Position numbers and translations under genes: made by a program
Shown here: positions 23,176 to 34,100 of the stretch, piece after piece
Numbering within the stretch: the first letter of the stretch is position 1
Layout: every line of letters begins with the position of its first letter
Assembly (NCBI GenBank): GCA_941918925.1
Contig: OW799233.1
Location: 137,400,533 to 137,464,532, forward strand
Direction of reading: 5' to 3'
Length of the DNA stretch: 64,000 nt
DNA from: Phyto melanocephala
Lineage: Eukaryota; Arthropoda; Insecta; Diptera; Rhinophoridae
Notes under the pieces: generated by a model
Seen by the model: only the letters and a program-made list of their open reading frames with translations
Told to the model about the DNA's origin: nothing
Database searches by the model: none

Positions 23176-24743
23176 CACCCCAATTCTAAATATTCCCAGG
23201 GAAATGAATTCCCCGGGAATTAATTTTTCTCGCGAATAAAATTCCCCTATTCTAAACAGTCGGGGAAGGGAATAACAAGGGAGAGAGAATTTTACATTTT
23301 CGAAGTCAGCTGTTGCTTTTGCTGTTTTGTTTTGACAAAATATTTGCTAATAATTTTTAGCGTAAAAAGTGAATATTCGTAAATAATAAAAAAAAATTGT
23401 TAAAAGTGAACAAAAATGTTTAGTGTAGCGTTGATTATAATAAGTGCGACTTTCCGCTTCTTTGCTGAAGCTTTGTACCAAACGGGTATTGGTAAAGATT
23501 ACGGTGTGTCTTGGCTCAGTGTAGTGTTAGCAAAGTTCTGGCAGATGTTATTAATATATAAGGAACATTTACGCCCAATGTAGATAACTTTCTGCAGAAC
23601 TGAAGTGCAAAAACGGAAAGTTGCTATAGCTCTTTATGTGAAGTATGGCATTCCAAACGTTATTGGATGTGTTGACGGAACTCAAAAAATTAAAGGTCTG
23701 TGATCATGAGCTGAGGATTCAGTATGTTGATGCCTCACATCCCGGAGCGTGTCACGATTCATTTATTTGGAATTCTGGCGAATTGCGTGCTCACCTTGAG
23801 CAAGAATAGCTTAGAGGTGGCAGCAATTAATGACTTCTTGGTAAAGTTTTGAATGATAACAGACAATTCATAAATTAAACATGCATTTTTTCTAAGAGGC
23901 TTATAGATGCCCACAGGATGAGTCTGTTGAAATAAAATTCACTCCAAGTGTTGAAATGTGGTTGAATGCATTAATAATGTTTTAAAAAATAGATGGAGGT
24001 GCATTCTAGGTGCTAGACAGCTGCACTACGCTCCAAAAAAGGCTGCTAAAATAACAAAATTTTTCTGTGCGTTGCATAATATCTGCATTAATTTTAAATG
24101 CAATGCTGAAGTAAACGATGTAGAAAATTTAGATTATTTGAGCGCTCAGGATAATGATGTGGTATCCTTAGACTCACCACAATATTTATCCATTGCCCAA
24201 AATATTAGAAAATATAATAGAAAAATATTAGAAAAAATATTGCGAATAATCTCTAATAAATTTCTGTAATAAAGCCATTTCTTATATATGTATGTAGTAT
24301 ATATATTTTTTTAAATAAATATAACATTTTATTAAAATAATTTAAAAACTTCAAAAATTAAAAAAAAGATAAATAAAAATTATTTTAAAACTAAAAACCA
24401 ATTCATTATTCTGCTTCCTGTTTGTTGTTTTTATCCTAAAAGTAACAATAAATTACAATATTTCACAATTTTTATAAAAAAAAATATTAAAAACTTGCAT
24501 TTTTGTCACAACTCCCTTTGAATTTGTTGGCGGATTTTTTCCCAAAAATTGTTATTACACTCTCCCTTTAATTACCTTTTGTAATACCTACTTTTTCCCA
24601 GGGAACAATTTCCCAATTTCGAAGTTCATTTAGAATAAGGGAAAAGGGAAAGGGAACCAATTTCCCCGGGAGAAATAATTTAGAATAGGGGAACAGGGAA
24701 TAGGGAAACAATTCACAGGGAGTTGTTATTTAGAATTGGGGTG
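23176..24743 (+). mobile_element. PIF/Harbinger transposon, 1,568 bp, inside a Helitron
   Basis: The terminal inverted repeats are CACCCCAATTCTAAAT and its reverse complement. ATA is duplicated on both sides (23173-23175, 24744-24746). Excision restores the host Helitron unit. Subterminal regions are full of mirrored 'ttccccgggaa' and 'ggaataggg' motifs, likely transposase-binding arrays. It contains a broken Harbinger transposase gene. Confidence 0.88.
23416..24269 (+). pseudogene. Broken Harbinger transposase
   Basis: Fragments in shifting frames follow the order of HARBI1-like transposases: FRFFAEALYQTGIGKDYGVS near the start, KYGIPNVIGCVDGTQ with the first catalytic Asp (about 23,640-23,690), DASHPGACHDSFIWNSGELR with the second Asp (about 23,730-23,790), and VECINNVLKNRWRCILGARQ with the final Glu, then ITKFFCALHNICI (23,958-24,080). 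Stop codons and frameshifts separate these, so no active enzyme is made. The accessory Myb-like gene carried by autonomous Harbingers is absent. Confidence 0.8.
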
Positions 24744-25220
24744 ATAGTCATGATAGCTCAATTTGTGTGTAAAAAGTTTCAGAAAAATCGATCTAGTGCA
24801 AGTAGCTAAAAATTATAACTTATTTCTTATGGGCGTGGCACTGCCAACTTTTCTACTCACGAAATTGTAAAGTCATAACAGCTCACTATGTGTGCAAAAT
24901 TTCAGAAAAATCAGTCCAGTGCAAGTACCTCAAAATTAAAACTTTTTTTAAGGGCGTGGCCCTGCCCACTTTTCTAATCACGAAATTATAAAGTCATGAC
25001 AGTTTAATATGTGTGCAAAGTTTCAGAAAAATCAGTCAAGTGCAAGTAGCTATATATGATAACTAATTTGTTATGGGCGTTGCTCCGCCCATTTTTTTCC
25101 ACCCATAAACACTCCCTGGAATGTGTACAACAATTTGCCAAAGTTTGAGTCTGATCGGTTTTACAGCTTCGGAGTCTATAGCTAACACACAGACAGAGTT
25201 TCACTTTTATATATATAGAT

Positions 25221-25316
25221 AGAATGTGTATGCAAAATTTCATTGAAATCGGTTCAGCCGTTTCGGAGGAGTTTGGTGACAAACACTGTGACACGTGAAT
25301 TTTACATATATAGATG
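25221..25316 (-). mobile_element. Helitron 5'-end fragment, sister family
   Basis: On the minus strand it begins ATCTATATATGTAAAATTCA and continues through a block (gtttggtgacaaacactg, cggttcagccgtttcgg) typical of insect Helitron ends. Only about 95 bp remain. Confidence 0.45.
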
Positions 25317-26306
25317 GAGTTTAACAATTCTTGAGACTATAATTTATTTTTCTTATATGGAATTTGACAAACATTAGGATACAAAAAAATAGTTCATAAT
25401 ACAATAAAAGCAACAAAAACACAACAACAACAACAATAGCGGCAAAATAATTTTAAAATTAATATCATGGTGTAATGGTTAATGGTAAGTGTGCCCAAAT
25501 CAAAAGAAAAAAATATCAATGTCTTACTTCCTCAACCTCGTAACTTAAAAAATACGGTTTTGACTTTTTCATATCAAACGATTGTTTCATGCTTTAACTA
25601 CAAAAGATTAGTATATTATTACTACTAATATACATAAATACAATCAATTCCTTAATAATTGCATTTAAACTTTTAACCAAACACCGAAGTATAAAAATAT
25701 ACCGTTTTTTTTTCTCTCCTGAAAAATTTTATTTTTAAGATACGAGGTTGAGGAAGTAAGGCATCGAAATGCTCATTAAAATTGCCGTTAGTTGTTTTCA
25801 TGACTGTAAATTCAAAAACCCAATTGGAAAGAGAATTCGAAAGCAAATTCTGATTAAATTTATATAAAATGTACAAAAAATATTTGTCATCGCACACCCA
25901 GAATAATGAAATGAAAATATTTAAAATTTTTTTCAAACTTGTTTGATTCCTTTATTAACAAAATCGCTTAAAAATTGCTTTTATGCCAAATAGGTTAGCT
26001 AACTCAACTAAAAGCAAACAAAATCGCTGAATTATCTTCACTAATTTTTATTATTTGTGCAAAAAGAAATAATTTTTTTTAATTTTTTTAGAATTTTCTT
26101 ATATAGAAAATCATAATATTTAATTTCATGAAAGTTTGATTGTTTTTACCTATAATTATTTTTGGAATTTTAATAATTCCAATCATTAGATTAATGCAAT
26201 ATCGATAAGAGTATTAATCGATGTCTAAAAGTGATTAGTGTTCAAACAGTTGTGTTCTATACATTTTGTCATAAACAAGTGTTTAATATTTTTGTAATCT
26301 AACACC
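25317..26306. other. Intergenic region upstream of Gos28
   Basis: No gene seen. Two segments about 200 bp apart mirror each other: 25,521-25,545 (tcttacttcctcaacctcgta) and 25,741-25,762 (tacgaggttgaggaagtaag). This suggests a small inverted-repeat element from about 25,521 to 25,763. The last 110 bp form the Gos28 promoter. Confidence 0.45.
26200..26207 (+). promoter_or_regulatory. DRE motif upstream of Gos28
   Basis: TATCGATA lies 100 bp before the Gos28 ATG. In Drosophila this is the binding site of DREF and marks housekeeping promoters. A second ATCGAT is at 26,217-26,222. Confidence 0.6.
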
Positions 26307-27520
26307 ATGGTAGTATCCAACTATGATGGTAATTGTTCACCAAAAGATAAAAAAATTAAATATTTTAATAAGTTTAAGTTTTATTTTTTAAGCGCTTCGT
26401 AAACAAGCACGTCTGTTGGAAAATGAAATTGACTTGAAATTAGTGGCTTTTAGTAAAATCGGAGCTGGCAGTAGCTCAACGGCAATGGGTCACAGTTCAA
26501 ATGCAGACACATCCCCTTTGTTGGGTGAACATGTTTTTGATTCTCTGTCGGAGGAAATTGCCCAAATGTTGGATAAGGTTGTAGAGGTTTAATTGAAAGT
26601 TTCAAATTTGTTCTATAATGTGTGCTTTGTTTTGTGTTTGTTTGGTTTTCTTTGTGTAGCTTTCATCTATAAATGAAACCATGACTGAGCTTCCTACAAC
26701 TGGTGCAGCAGCTATGCATACATTGCAACGTCATCGTGAAATATTGCACGGCTATCGTCAAGAGTTTAATAAAATCTCTGCCAATCATACGATGCGTTTG
26801 GAGCGTGAGGAGTTGTTACGCGGTACGGGTTTAGCTACAAATAGTCCTTCGATATCTGGCTTAAGTAGACGGGATATGTATTTAAAGGAAAGTGGTCATA
26901 TTAATAGGTAAATTGATGGAAAATATTTTTATAATGAAGTTTCTACTTTAGTTTACACGAATAATTCAAAACAAGACAATTGTTTTCGTTGTTGTAATTT
27001 GTATATTTACCCTAAAGATGCTACCCATTGTTTAGTAACTAAATATTGGTATCAATAACAAATATTTGCATAAAAAAAGTTGAGATCACTTAACAAAAAG
27101 AACACAATATACATAAATTCTTATTTATAAAATTTTTTAAAATTTCAATTATATATAAAAAAAAATTAAATTATAAACTTTTTATTCACAAACATTTTTT
27201 TATGATTTTTTTTTTACAGTTCAGGCAACATGGTAAACGATCAGATTAACATTGCGATTGAGACAAGGGAACATTTACTCTCACAACGTCAGGCATTTAA
27301 GAGGATACAGACACGTTTAAACGATATATCCAATAGATTTCCCTTAGTTTCAAGGTATGTTAAAATTTATAAAATGTTTAAATCAAAATTTTATATAAAT
27401 TTTTCTTTTTTTTTCAGTTTAATTCAACGTATAAATATTAAAAAGAAACGAGATGCTTTAATATTGGGAGCAGTTATTGGTGTTTGTATAATTTTATTAT
27501 TATTATATGCTTTTAATTAA
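26307..27520 (+). CDS. Gos28: Golgi SNAP receptor complex member 1 (GS28), 5 exons, 230 aa
   Basis: Exons: 26307-26328, 26393-26577, 26660-26907, 27220-27354, 27418-27520, totalling 231 codons including the stop. The product is a Qb-SNARE of the early Golgi that pairs with other SNAREs for ER-Golgi and intra-Golgi vesicle fusion. The N-terminus YDALRKQARLLENEIDLKLV and following helices (LHGYRQEFNKISANHTM) match the family's three-helix regulatory part. NIAIETREHLLSQRQAFKRI begins the SNARE coiled coil. NRFPLVSSLIQRINIKKKRD precedes a C-terminal membrane anchor (ALILGAVIGVCIILLLLYAF). Length agrees with fly orthologues. The exon 2 donor (AAG|GTTGTA) is weak but gives the conserved junction DKLSSINETM. 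ATTAAA (27,540) and AATAAA (27,681) are candidate poly(A) signals. Confidence 0.95.
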
Positions 27521-27884
27521 CAACCAATATTCTTATTTTATTAAAGCAAAAATTCTTAAAATTGAATTTTTGATTAAATTTATAAAAGAAAGCGACAATG
27601 ATTTAATTTAAAGTTAAACATTTTCAACAATTAAAAAGTTTACATACATAGTACCAAGGTCTATAAATTAATTGTTATTTAATAAACCTTGCATATATGT
27701 TTATTTTAAGTACATGAATATCAATGTAATTTTGTGATAAAACAAAGTATATAAAAAATAAAAACAATAATCGTATATAAAATAATCCAGATTTAAACAA
27801 AGTTACAATTAAGCTTATTATAGATAATTGGAAAATTCTAGGAAAAGTAATACATAACATAATAATAAATTAATCACTTAAAAC
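27521..27884. other. 3' flank of Gos28
   Basis: AT-rich, with poly(A) signals at 27,540-27,545 and 27,681-27,686. Nothing else recognised. Confidence 0.4.
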
Positions 27885-28130
27885 AGGTGTTTCCCTGATA
27901 GTTGGAAATACTTAATGGTAACACATATAAACAAAATTGCTAAAACAAATAAATGTTACGAATTCCGCACATTAAATACCCTAGAAACATGTGAGAAACT
28001 TATCGAAAAATTGTTAATGAACAGTTATAAGCATATATGTACGGAGCAACATAACTTATTTTCAAAATATCAATCAGAATTTAGAAAAAAGTTAATTATG
28101 TTATTAAAGAACATTTTTAAAGAATTTTAA
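27885..28130 (+). pseudogene. LINE reverse-transcriptase fragment
   Basis: The frame reads CFPDSWKYLMVTHINKIAKT, then CYEFRTLNTLETCEKLIEKL, then FSKYQSEFRKK. These are conserved blocks of the reverse transcriptase of APE-type LINEs (typically 'PIPK...FRPIN...EKLLEK...YQSGFR'). Only about 80 codons survive, with no flanking RT catalytic motif. It sits in the short Gos28-Tim22 interval. Confidence 0.65.
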
Positions 28131-28760
28131 ATACTACTTAGTAAAAAAAATAAGTTTATGTATCTTTACCTAAAATTCTAAATACCTTAAGTAAAATTTT
28201 TAATAATTTTACAGTAGAAGATAAAAATGTACAAATTTTATATATGGTTTTAATTTCTCTAATGAAATTGTTAATCATATCGCAACATTTTTTTGGTAAG
28301 TTTGATTGTTTGGTAGTTCTATGTTTAAATAAAACACCGGAATTCATAAAATCGTTTCTAAGCTTATTGTTACTAAAGTCGTTTTGCATTTCCGGTGGAT
28401 ATAATACAATAATTAATTTTAGTTTTGTATCTCAGGTATTATTGCTATTTTATTTTGGCCGACAAAGGCTTTATATTCCGATATTGTTGATGTATACAAA
28501 TTTTTTTTTTTATTATGGTTTACGCAGAATTCATATTTATATTAGACCAAATTCAGCGAAATCGCCACTGCATTTACCTTGTTAGGTGTACCGGCTAATA
28601 ACAAAATTTTTTAGAAATCTGGCAACTATTACATTCAATTAATAACCACAAACACAGCTGATCAGACATATGTCAGTAGGAATCACAGAATAAATAAAAC
28701 AAACAGCTTTAAACATCTTTTTAATTAAAAGTAATAAAATTAGGTAAAAATTTAACCAAA
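28131..28760. other. Gos28-Tim22 interval and Tim22 promoter
   Basis: Open frames here on both strands have no recognisable family and are mostly low-complexity. The 150 bp before 28,761 should hold the Tim22 promoter; an E-box-like CAGCTG is at about 28,655. No TATA box seen. Confidence 0.4.
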
Positions 28761-31145
28761 ATGGAATTAACTCCACCACCTTCTAATGATGACATAAAAA
28801 AACCGGTGTTTTTTGAAAATTATACAATGGATTATATGGCACAACATTTTGTCGGCAATTTGTACAGGTGTGTTGTAAACATGTTTTTAATTTAGGATTA
28901 ATTTGCATGCAAATGTTTCAAATTTCCAAGATATCGTGAAAATATTGTGATACCAAAAAGCAATGGTCCCATACAGATTAAAACTGATGAAGAGAAGATG
29001 ATTGAAAAGGCGGTGGAAAGCTGTGGCTTTAAATCGTTTACTGCCTGCGTAATGGGTGAGTATAGAAAAAATGCCTAAATAAAGGTTTATGCATCCAAAA
29101 GTTACTATGTAGCAGTGATGGTATATGAGAATTTCAGTCTTGTGCCAAAATTTTAGCTAGAAAGTGCCGAAATATATTAAAAAGTGCCATAACAAATATA
29201 TACACATGTCTATTTAAAAAAAGTTTTTTTTTATTAATAAGAATTGATTATATACAAAAAAAACTTTAAACTTAAATATTTAAAAAATTTATGCAGATTA
29301 ATTATATATAAATATTATTAATTAAATACATACATATGTATTTAATATATAATGTTTTTTGAGAATGAGAAACAGACAGACAGACGGACAGACATAGCTA
29401 GATCGTCATAAAATGAAACCCCGATTCAGAATATATATACTTTATGGGGTTAAACCCCATATTTGGATATTGGATATTTCGGTGGTGGGCATAAAAAAAG
29501 AGGGTTAAAAATTATCTTTCCTATGCAGTCATCTGATTAAATCCACTTTGAACATGTAGGATATCATTCATTTGGAACTAATACTTTCAGAAAGGGGACT
29601 TTGTGTCATTGTTGCAGTTTTTAGTAGTATTTACAACAGGGAGAAAAAGCATTTGTTTCTTTTTAATTAAAAATATATTTCTTTAAAAGTAAGTAAAATA
29701 ATATATTTATATTTTATTCGAACCTTTACTACATATTAAATTTTTAATGTGAACCATTTTTTATTTTGGCTTAAGTTCGTTTATTCTTTCATTTAATTTT
29801 ATAATTCAAATTTTATTAAATTGTAACCATTTTTAGGAATATTCTTTCTAAAATTATTTCCGATATTAGCCGAGTGGAATGCATTTTCGAAATCATTCGA
29901 TTTCATCATCAGCACTCTTTAGGATGGATATTGAAAGCATAACGAAAATGTATTACGAATATAAAAGAATATGAACATGTTGAATTATGAATTGTCATTT
30001 GATAGGTGAAATGAAAATTCAACAAATTTAAAAATTAATACTAGGATTCACTAATTCAAATTTCATTGAATTGTAACATAGATAGAAATTTTCAATAACA
30101 TAGTAGAATGAATCTTTCCCTTGTATATAACTCTATGCCTACTCATTTTGATATTTCACACAATTCAACTTCTTTGCTTGATAGCTTTTTGGTTACATCC
30201 CCTGGGTTAGTAGAAGTGTCTAGCCAATTTCAGTGTCCGGGAATATCGCGACATTCTTTTATTTTTTTATCTCTTCGGGTTCCAAAAAAGATTAATAAAC
30301 GTTTTTATGAGTATTATGACTATGATGTAGTAAGTAATGACTTTTTTCAGGCAATTGTAACTAGATGTGATTGGAATATTATGCATATGTCTAGCAATGT
30401 GGATGAGCAACTGATGGTATTGAATAATAATTTGCAATTTTTACATTCTTTTGTTCCTTTGAGAAAGCGATTTTTTTATAATCGTAGGGATAACTGGATT
30501 AATGCTCCTGAGATTAAGTATGACTTGTCGATTAGAGACCTTGCTTATAAAACATATTTGGTCAATAAAACTGATAATAATTCGAAAATATTTTGTAGAT
30601 GTAGAAATAAAGCATGCTTCACTTTTCGAAGGAAGAGACAGTGGTGAAATTTGGTCTATTCTCAGGAAAAATGGTGTAGCAGATACGGTGGATAATATAG
30701 GTTGTGGTGTTCCTGATTATTTACATAATGTTTTTTCCTCCAATCAGACGATGGATGCTAATGACATTGGAGAAATGCCTTTTAATGCTTGTGGTGGTTT
30801 TTCTTTTCGTTGTGTGGATGTGCTTGAAATGCTTAAGGCATTTAATTTAATTAAATCAAAGGCAGTTGGTAGTGATGGATTTACTCTTAAATTTATTAAG
30901 CTTTAAATGCCATTTATTGGTAATCATATTTTATGTTTGGTTAACACTATCCTGACAACTTCTAGTTTTCCCTTATTATGAAAAATTGCGAAAATTATTC
31001 CTTTGCGAAAAAATAATATGATGGATGAATTTCAATTAAGATCCAACTTGTACAGCATAGTGATGATAGACAATTGCTTCATGACTGTCAGTCTGGATTC
31101 AGATGTAATAGGAGTACTACTTCTTTATTGCTTGGTTTAACTGAG

Positions 31146-31188
<43 letters not shown>

Positions 31189-34100
31189 ATTTCTTTATTA
31201 GTATTAAAAATACTTTTCAAATCTACTACATTAACATTTGTCTATAAATTTTTCGGAATTACATATGTTTTTTTAAATAAATTTATATTACATATTATGT
31301 TTTACATAGTAGACTATATGTTTTTAAATAAATTCATATTACGTTCTAATTTTACATCATTGGGCAGGGAGTTGAATAATTGTAAGCCTTTATAAAATAG
31401 CGACCGCTGCATTGCAGTTGTTGATACTCTTTCAATTCTAAAATGATCCACGTTTCTTAACTGGTATGGTTGAGCGTCTCTCACATATGTTATTTGTTCC
31501 GTTAAGTATTCTGGGGCTTCACCGATTTTAATTTTTTTAATAAAATTAAGTGTGTTCAATTTGAGCCTTTGTTCTATGTTGAGCCATTTTAGTGTTTCTA
31601 GCATGAAATTAATATGTGTGTATCTATTGCACTTTAGTATGGTTCGCATTGCTCTATACTGTAGTTTCTGCAGACGTTCAATCTGGTTCGCTGTACAACA
31701 TGTGTACAATATGTTTCTGACAAGGGTGTTTGTGTGTTGTTATCCTTAGATTTAGCTAAAGCTTTTGATAAAGTAAGTCATTCCATTTTGGTTAAAAAAC
31801 TGCATATGTATTATGGTTTCTCGGGGTCTGCTTGTAAATTAATTTTTTCTTATCTTTCTGGTAGAAAGCAGTTTGTATATAGTGGTGGTCGTGCTTCTTC
31901 AATGCTTTCAGTTCACAGTGGTGTTCTTAAGGGATCTGTCCTTGGGCCTTTGCTTTTTATAATGTTTATGAATGATCTTTTTGATAAGATATCGTGTAAT
32001 ATGTGTGTTCCTTTTTCATTTGCTGACGATGTTCAGTTGTTGTTTAGAGGCAGAACAGAGTTCCCTGATGTTTTCCAGAACATGATTGATTATACATTTG
32101 GATTGTTATCATGCTGGATTTCTGATAATGGTCTTTCAGTTAATGTTAGAAAGTCAAAGGCAATTATCTTTGGTAAAAGCATTAAAAATAGTTTTTCTGT
32201 AACTTTGGATGGTACTTTGATAGAATTTGTTGATAAAATTAAATGCCTTGACTCAGGTCTGAATTTTGAGAGTCATGTCAATTTTGTTATATCTAGAATT
32301 AACTTTACTTTACGTAAGTTATACAGTTTAAATTTATCGCTGCCTTTTAATATAAAGAAACAAGTTGTTCATGCTCTTATTATGCCTATATTTTTGTATG
32401 GCTTAGAAGTGTACGCAGGTACCTTTGGATATATTATAAAGAGACTAAGGTTAGTATCTAATAGGGTGGTTAGGTTCCTGTACTCCGTCAGATTTGGTCA
32501 GCATATTTCATCGTTTGTTTTGAAGTTTTTAGGATTTTATTTTATGGAATTTATAAATTTTAGAAATATTTTACACTTTTATACGTTATATAAGTTGCAG
32601 ATACCTAAATATTTAGTTAAGTTTTTTAGGTTTTGTAGATCTAATAGAAAAAGACAGTTGATCATACCAAGATTGACCTCAATTTTGGAACGATCTTTTT
32701 GTGTGAGAGTGGCACGAACTTATAATAGGTTATCGGATACTTTAAGGACGTTTGATGTAAATATTGATTCCTTTAGGAAAAAACTTTTTCGCGAGCTGTC
32801 TGACAATAGTACTTAATTAAATGACCATTCTCTATCCATTTACATAAAGAATGAGATCGATAAAACCCTAACACGAATAAAACGCAATAACTTTGAAACG
32901 AATTAATCCATTTTAATGAAAATAGCGTGGTTTAACAATAAAATAACAGTAAATTAAAATATTAATGCTTTTTGTAAAAATTCAGCTTTTTTTTATGAAC
33001 TGTTTCACCTTTTCCGGAATTGAGACCATGAGGCTTTTGATGGTATCCTTAGTAACTTTATTGCTGGAATAAGACCATTTCTGGGGAAAAATTTTAGTAG
33101 TATAAGCAACTTGTTTTGTATCCTTCAGCACTCTTTTGACTAAAGCCCAGTAACGTTTGATGGGCCTTAGTTCTGGACAATTAGGTGGATTTGCTTCTTT
33201 TGGCACTACCACTATATTATTTGTTTCATACCATTCTGCTGCAGATTTACTATAATGACACGACGCTAGGTCGGGCCAAAATTATGTTGACTTATTGTGT
33301 TTTCGTATGAATGGAAGCAACCTCTTCTGCAAGCACTCCTTGATGTAAATATTAGTGTTGATAGTCCCAGTAGTAATAAATTTACTGCTTATTTCTCCGC
33401 ACGTGCATATAGCTTGCCAAACTAAGTACTTCTTTGGAAACTTTGTCTTTTTTTGGAACTTAAATTGGTCATCGACATTACCTCTTCCATCGGCCACATA
33501 ATAACTTCCCCCTGGGAGCTGAGAAAAGTCGGCAAGAACGTAAGTCTCATCATCCATAATACAACACTCATATTTGTTGATAAAATTTCAAAGCAGTTCT
33601 TTGGCACGACTTTTTGCATCCAAGTTTTTCTTCGAATATCTGTCTGGCACTTTCTGAACCTTGTAGGACTTAAGGCCTTCATATCTTTTAACCTTCCTTA
33701 CAAAAAAATCGGAACAGTTTGCTTTTAAGGCGGCTTTACGGTTTGAGAGGTTGGGATTTTGGTTTAGAAGACTAACAATCTTTGAAGCTAACTGTGGGTC
33801 AGTTATACCTTTTTTGGCTCCACTTCCAGCTTTCCTTTTAATACTACGACGTTCGTTATACACTTTTATCACACGCGAAACTGTTTGTCGTGACACCTTT
33901 ATCTCATTTGCAATAGATTTGTAAGTACGACTGGGATTTTTTAAAAAAATTGTTATTATTTTTTCACGCACTTTTTCTTTGGAATCAATTTTCAAACAAA
34001 CTAATAATCCGATTATGCTATTATTTTGTACACATAATTTGACAAGTTTTTAAATGCAAACTTGATCATAAACAGTTATATTTTTTGTGCATGAAGAAAG

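Larger units (their letters stand above)
22795..25219 (-). mobile_element. Non-autonomous Helitron, copy 3, split by a Harbinger element
   Basis: On the minus strand it starts TCTATATATATAAAAGTG (25,219) and ends GGGCTTTTCTAG (22,795), with A before and T after on the plus strand. The internal GGGCGTGGC units appear at 22,902, 23,015 (degraded), 23,140, then, after the insertion, at 24,832, 24,954 and 25,075. The insertion 23,176-24,743 breaks one unit at the sequence ttata|gtcatga, which is intact in neighbouring units. A sister Helitron end (about 25,221-25,316) directly follows. Confidence 0.8.

Noticed and set aside
28244..28585. 113-codon + strand frame before Tim22
   Set aside because: Hydrophobic low-complexity translation of AT-rich DNA, with an overlapping frame on the other strand and no recognisable family.
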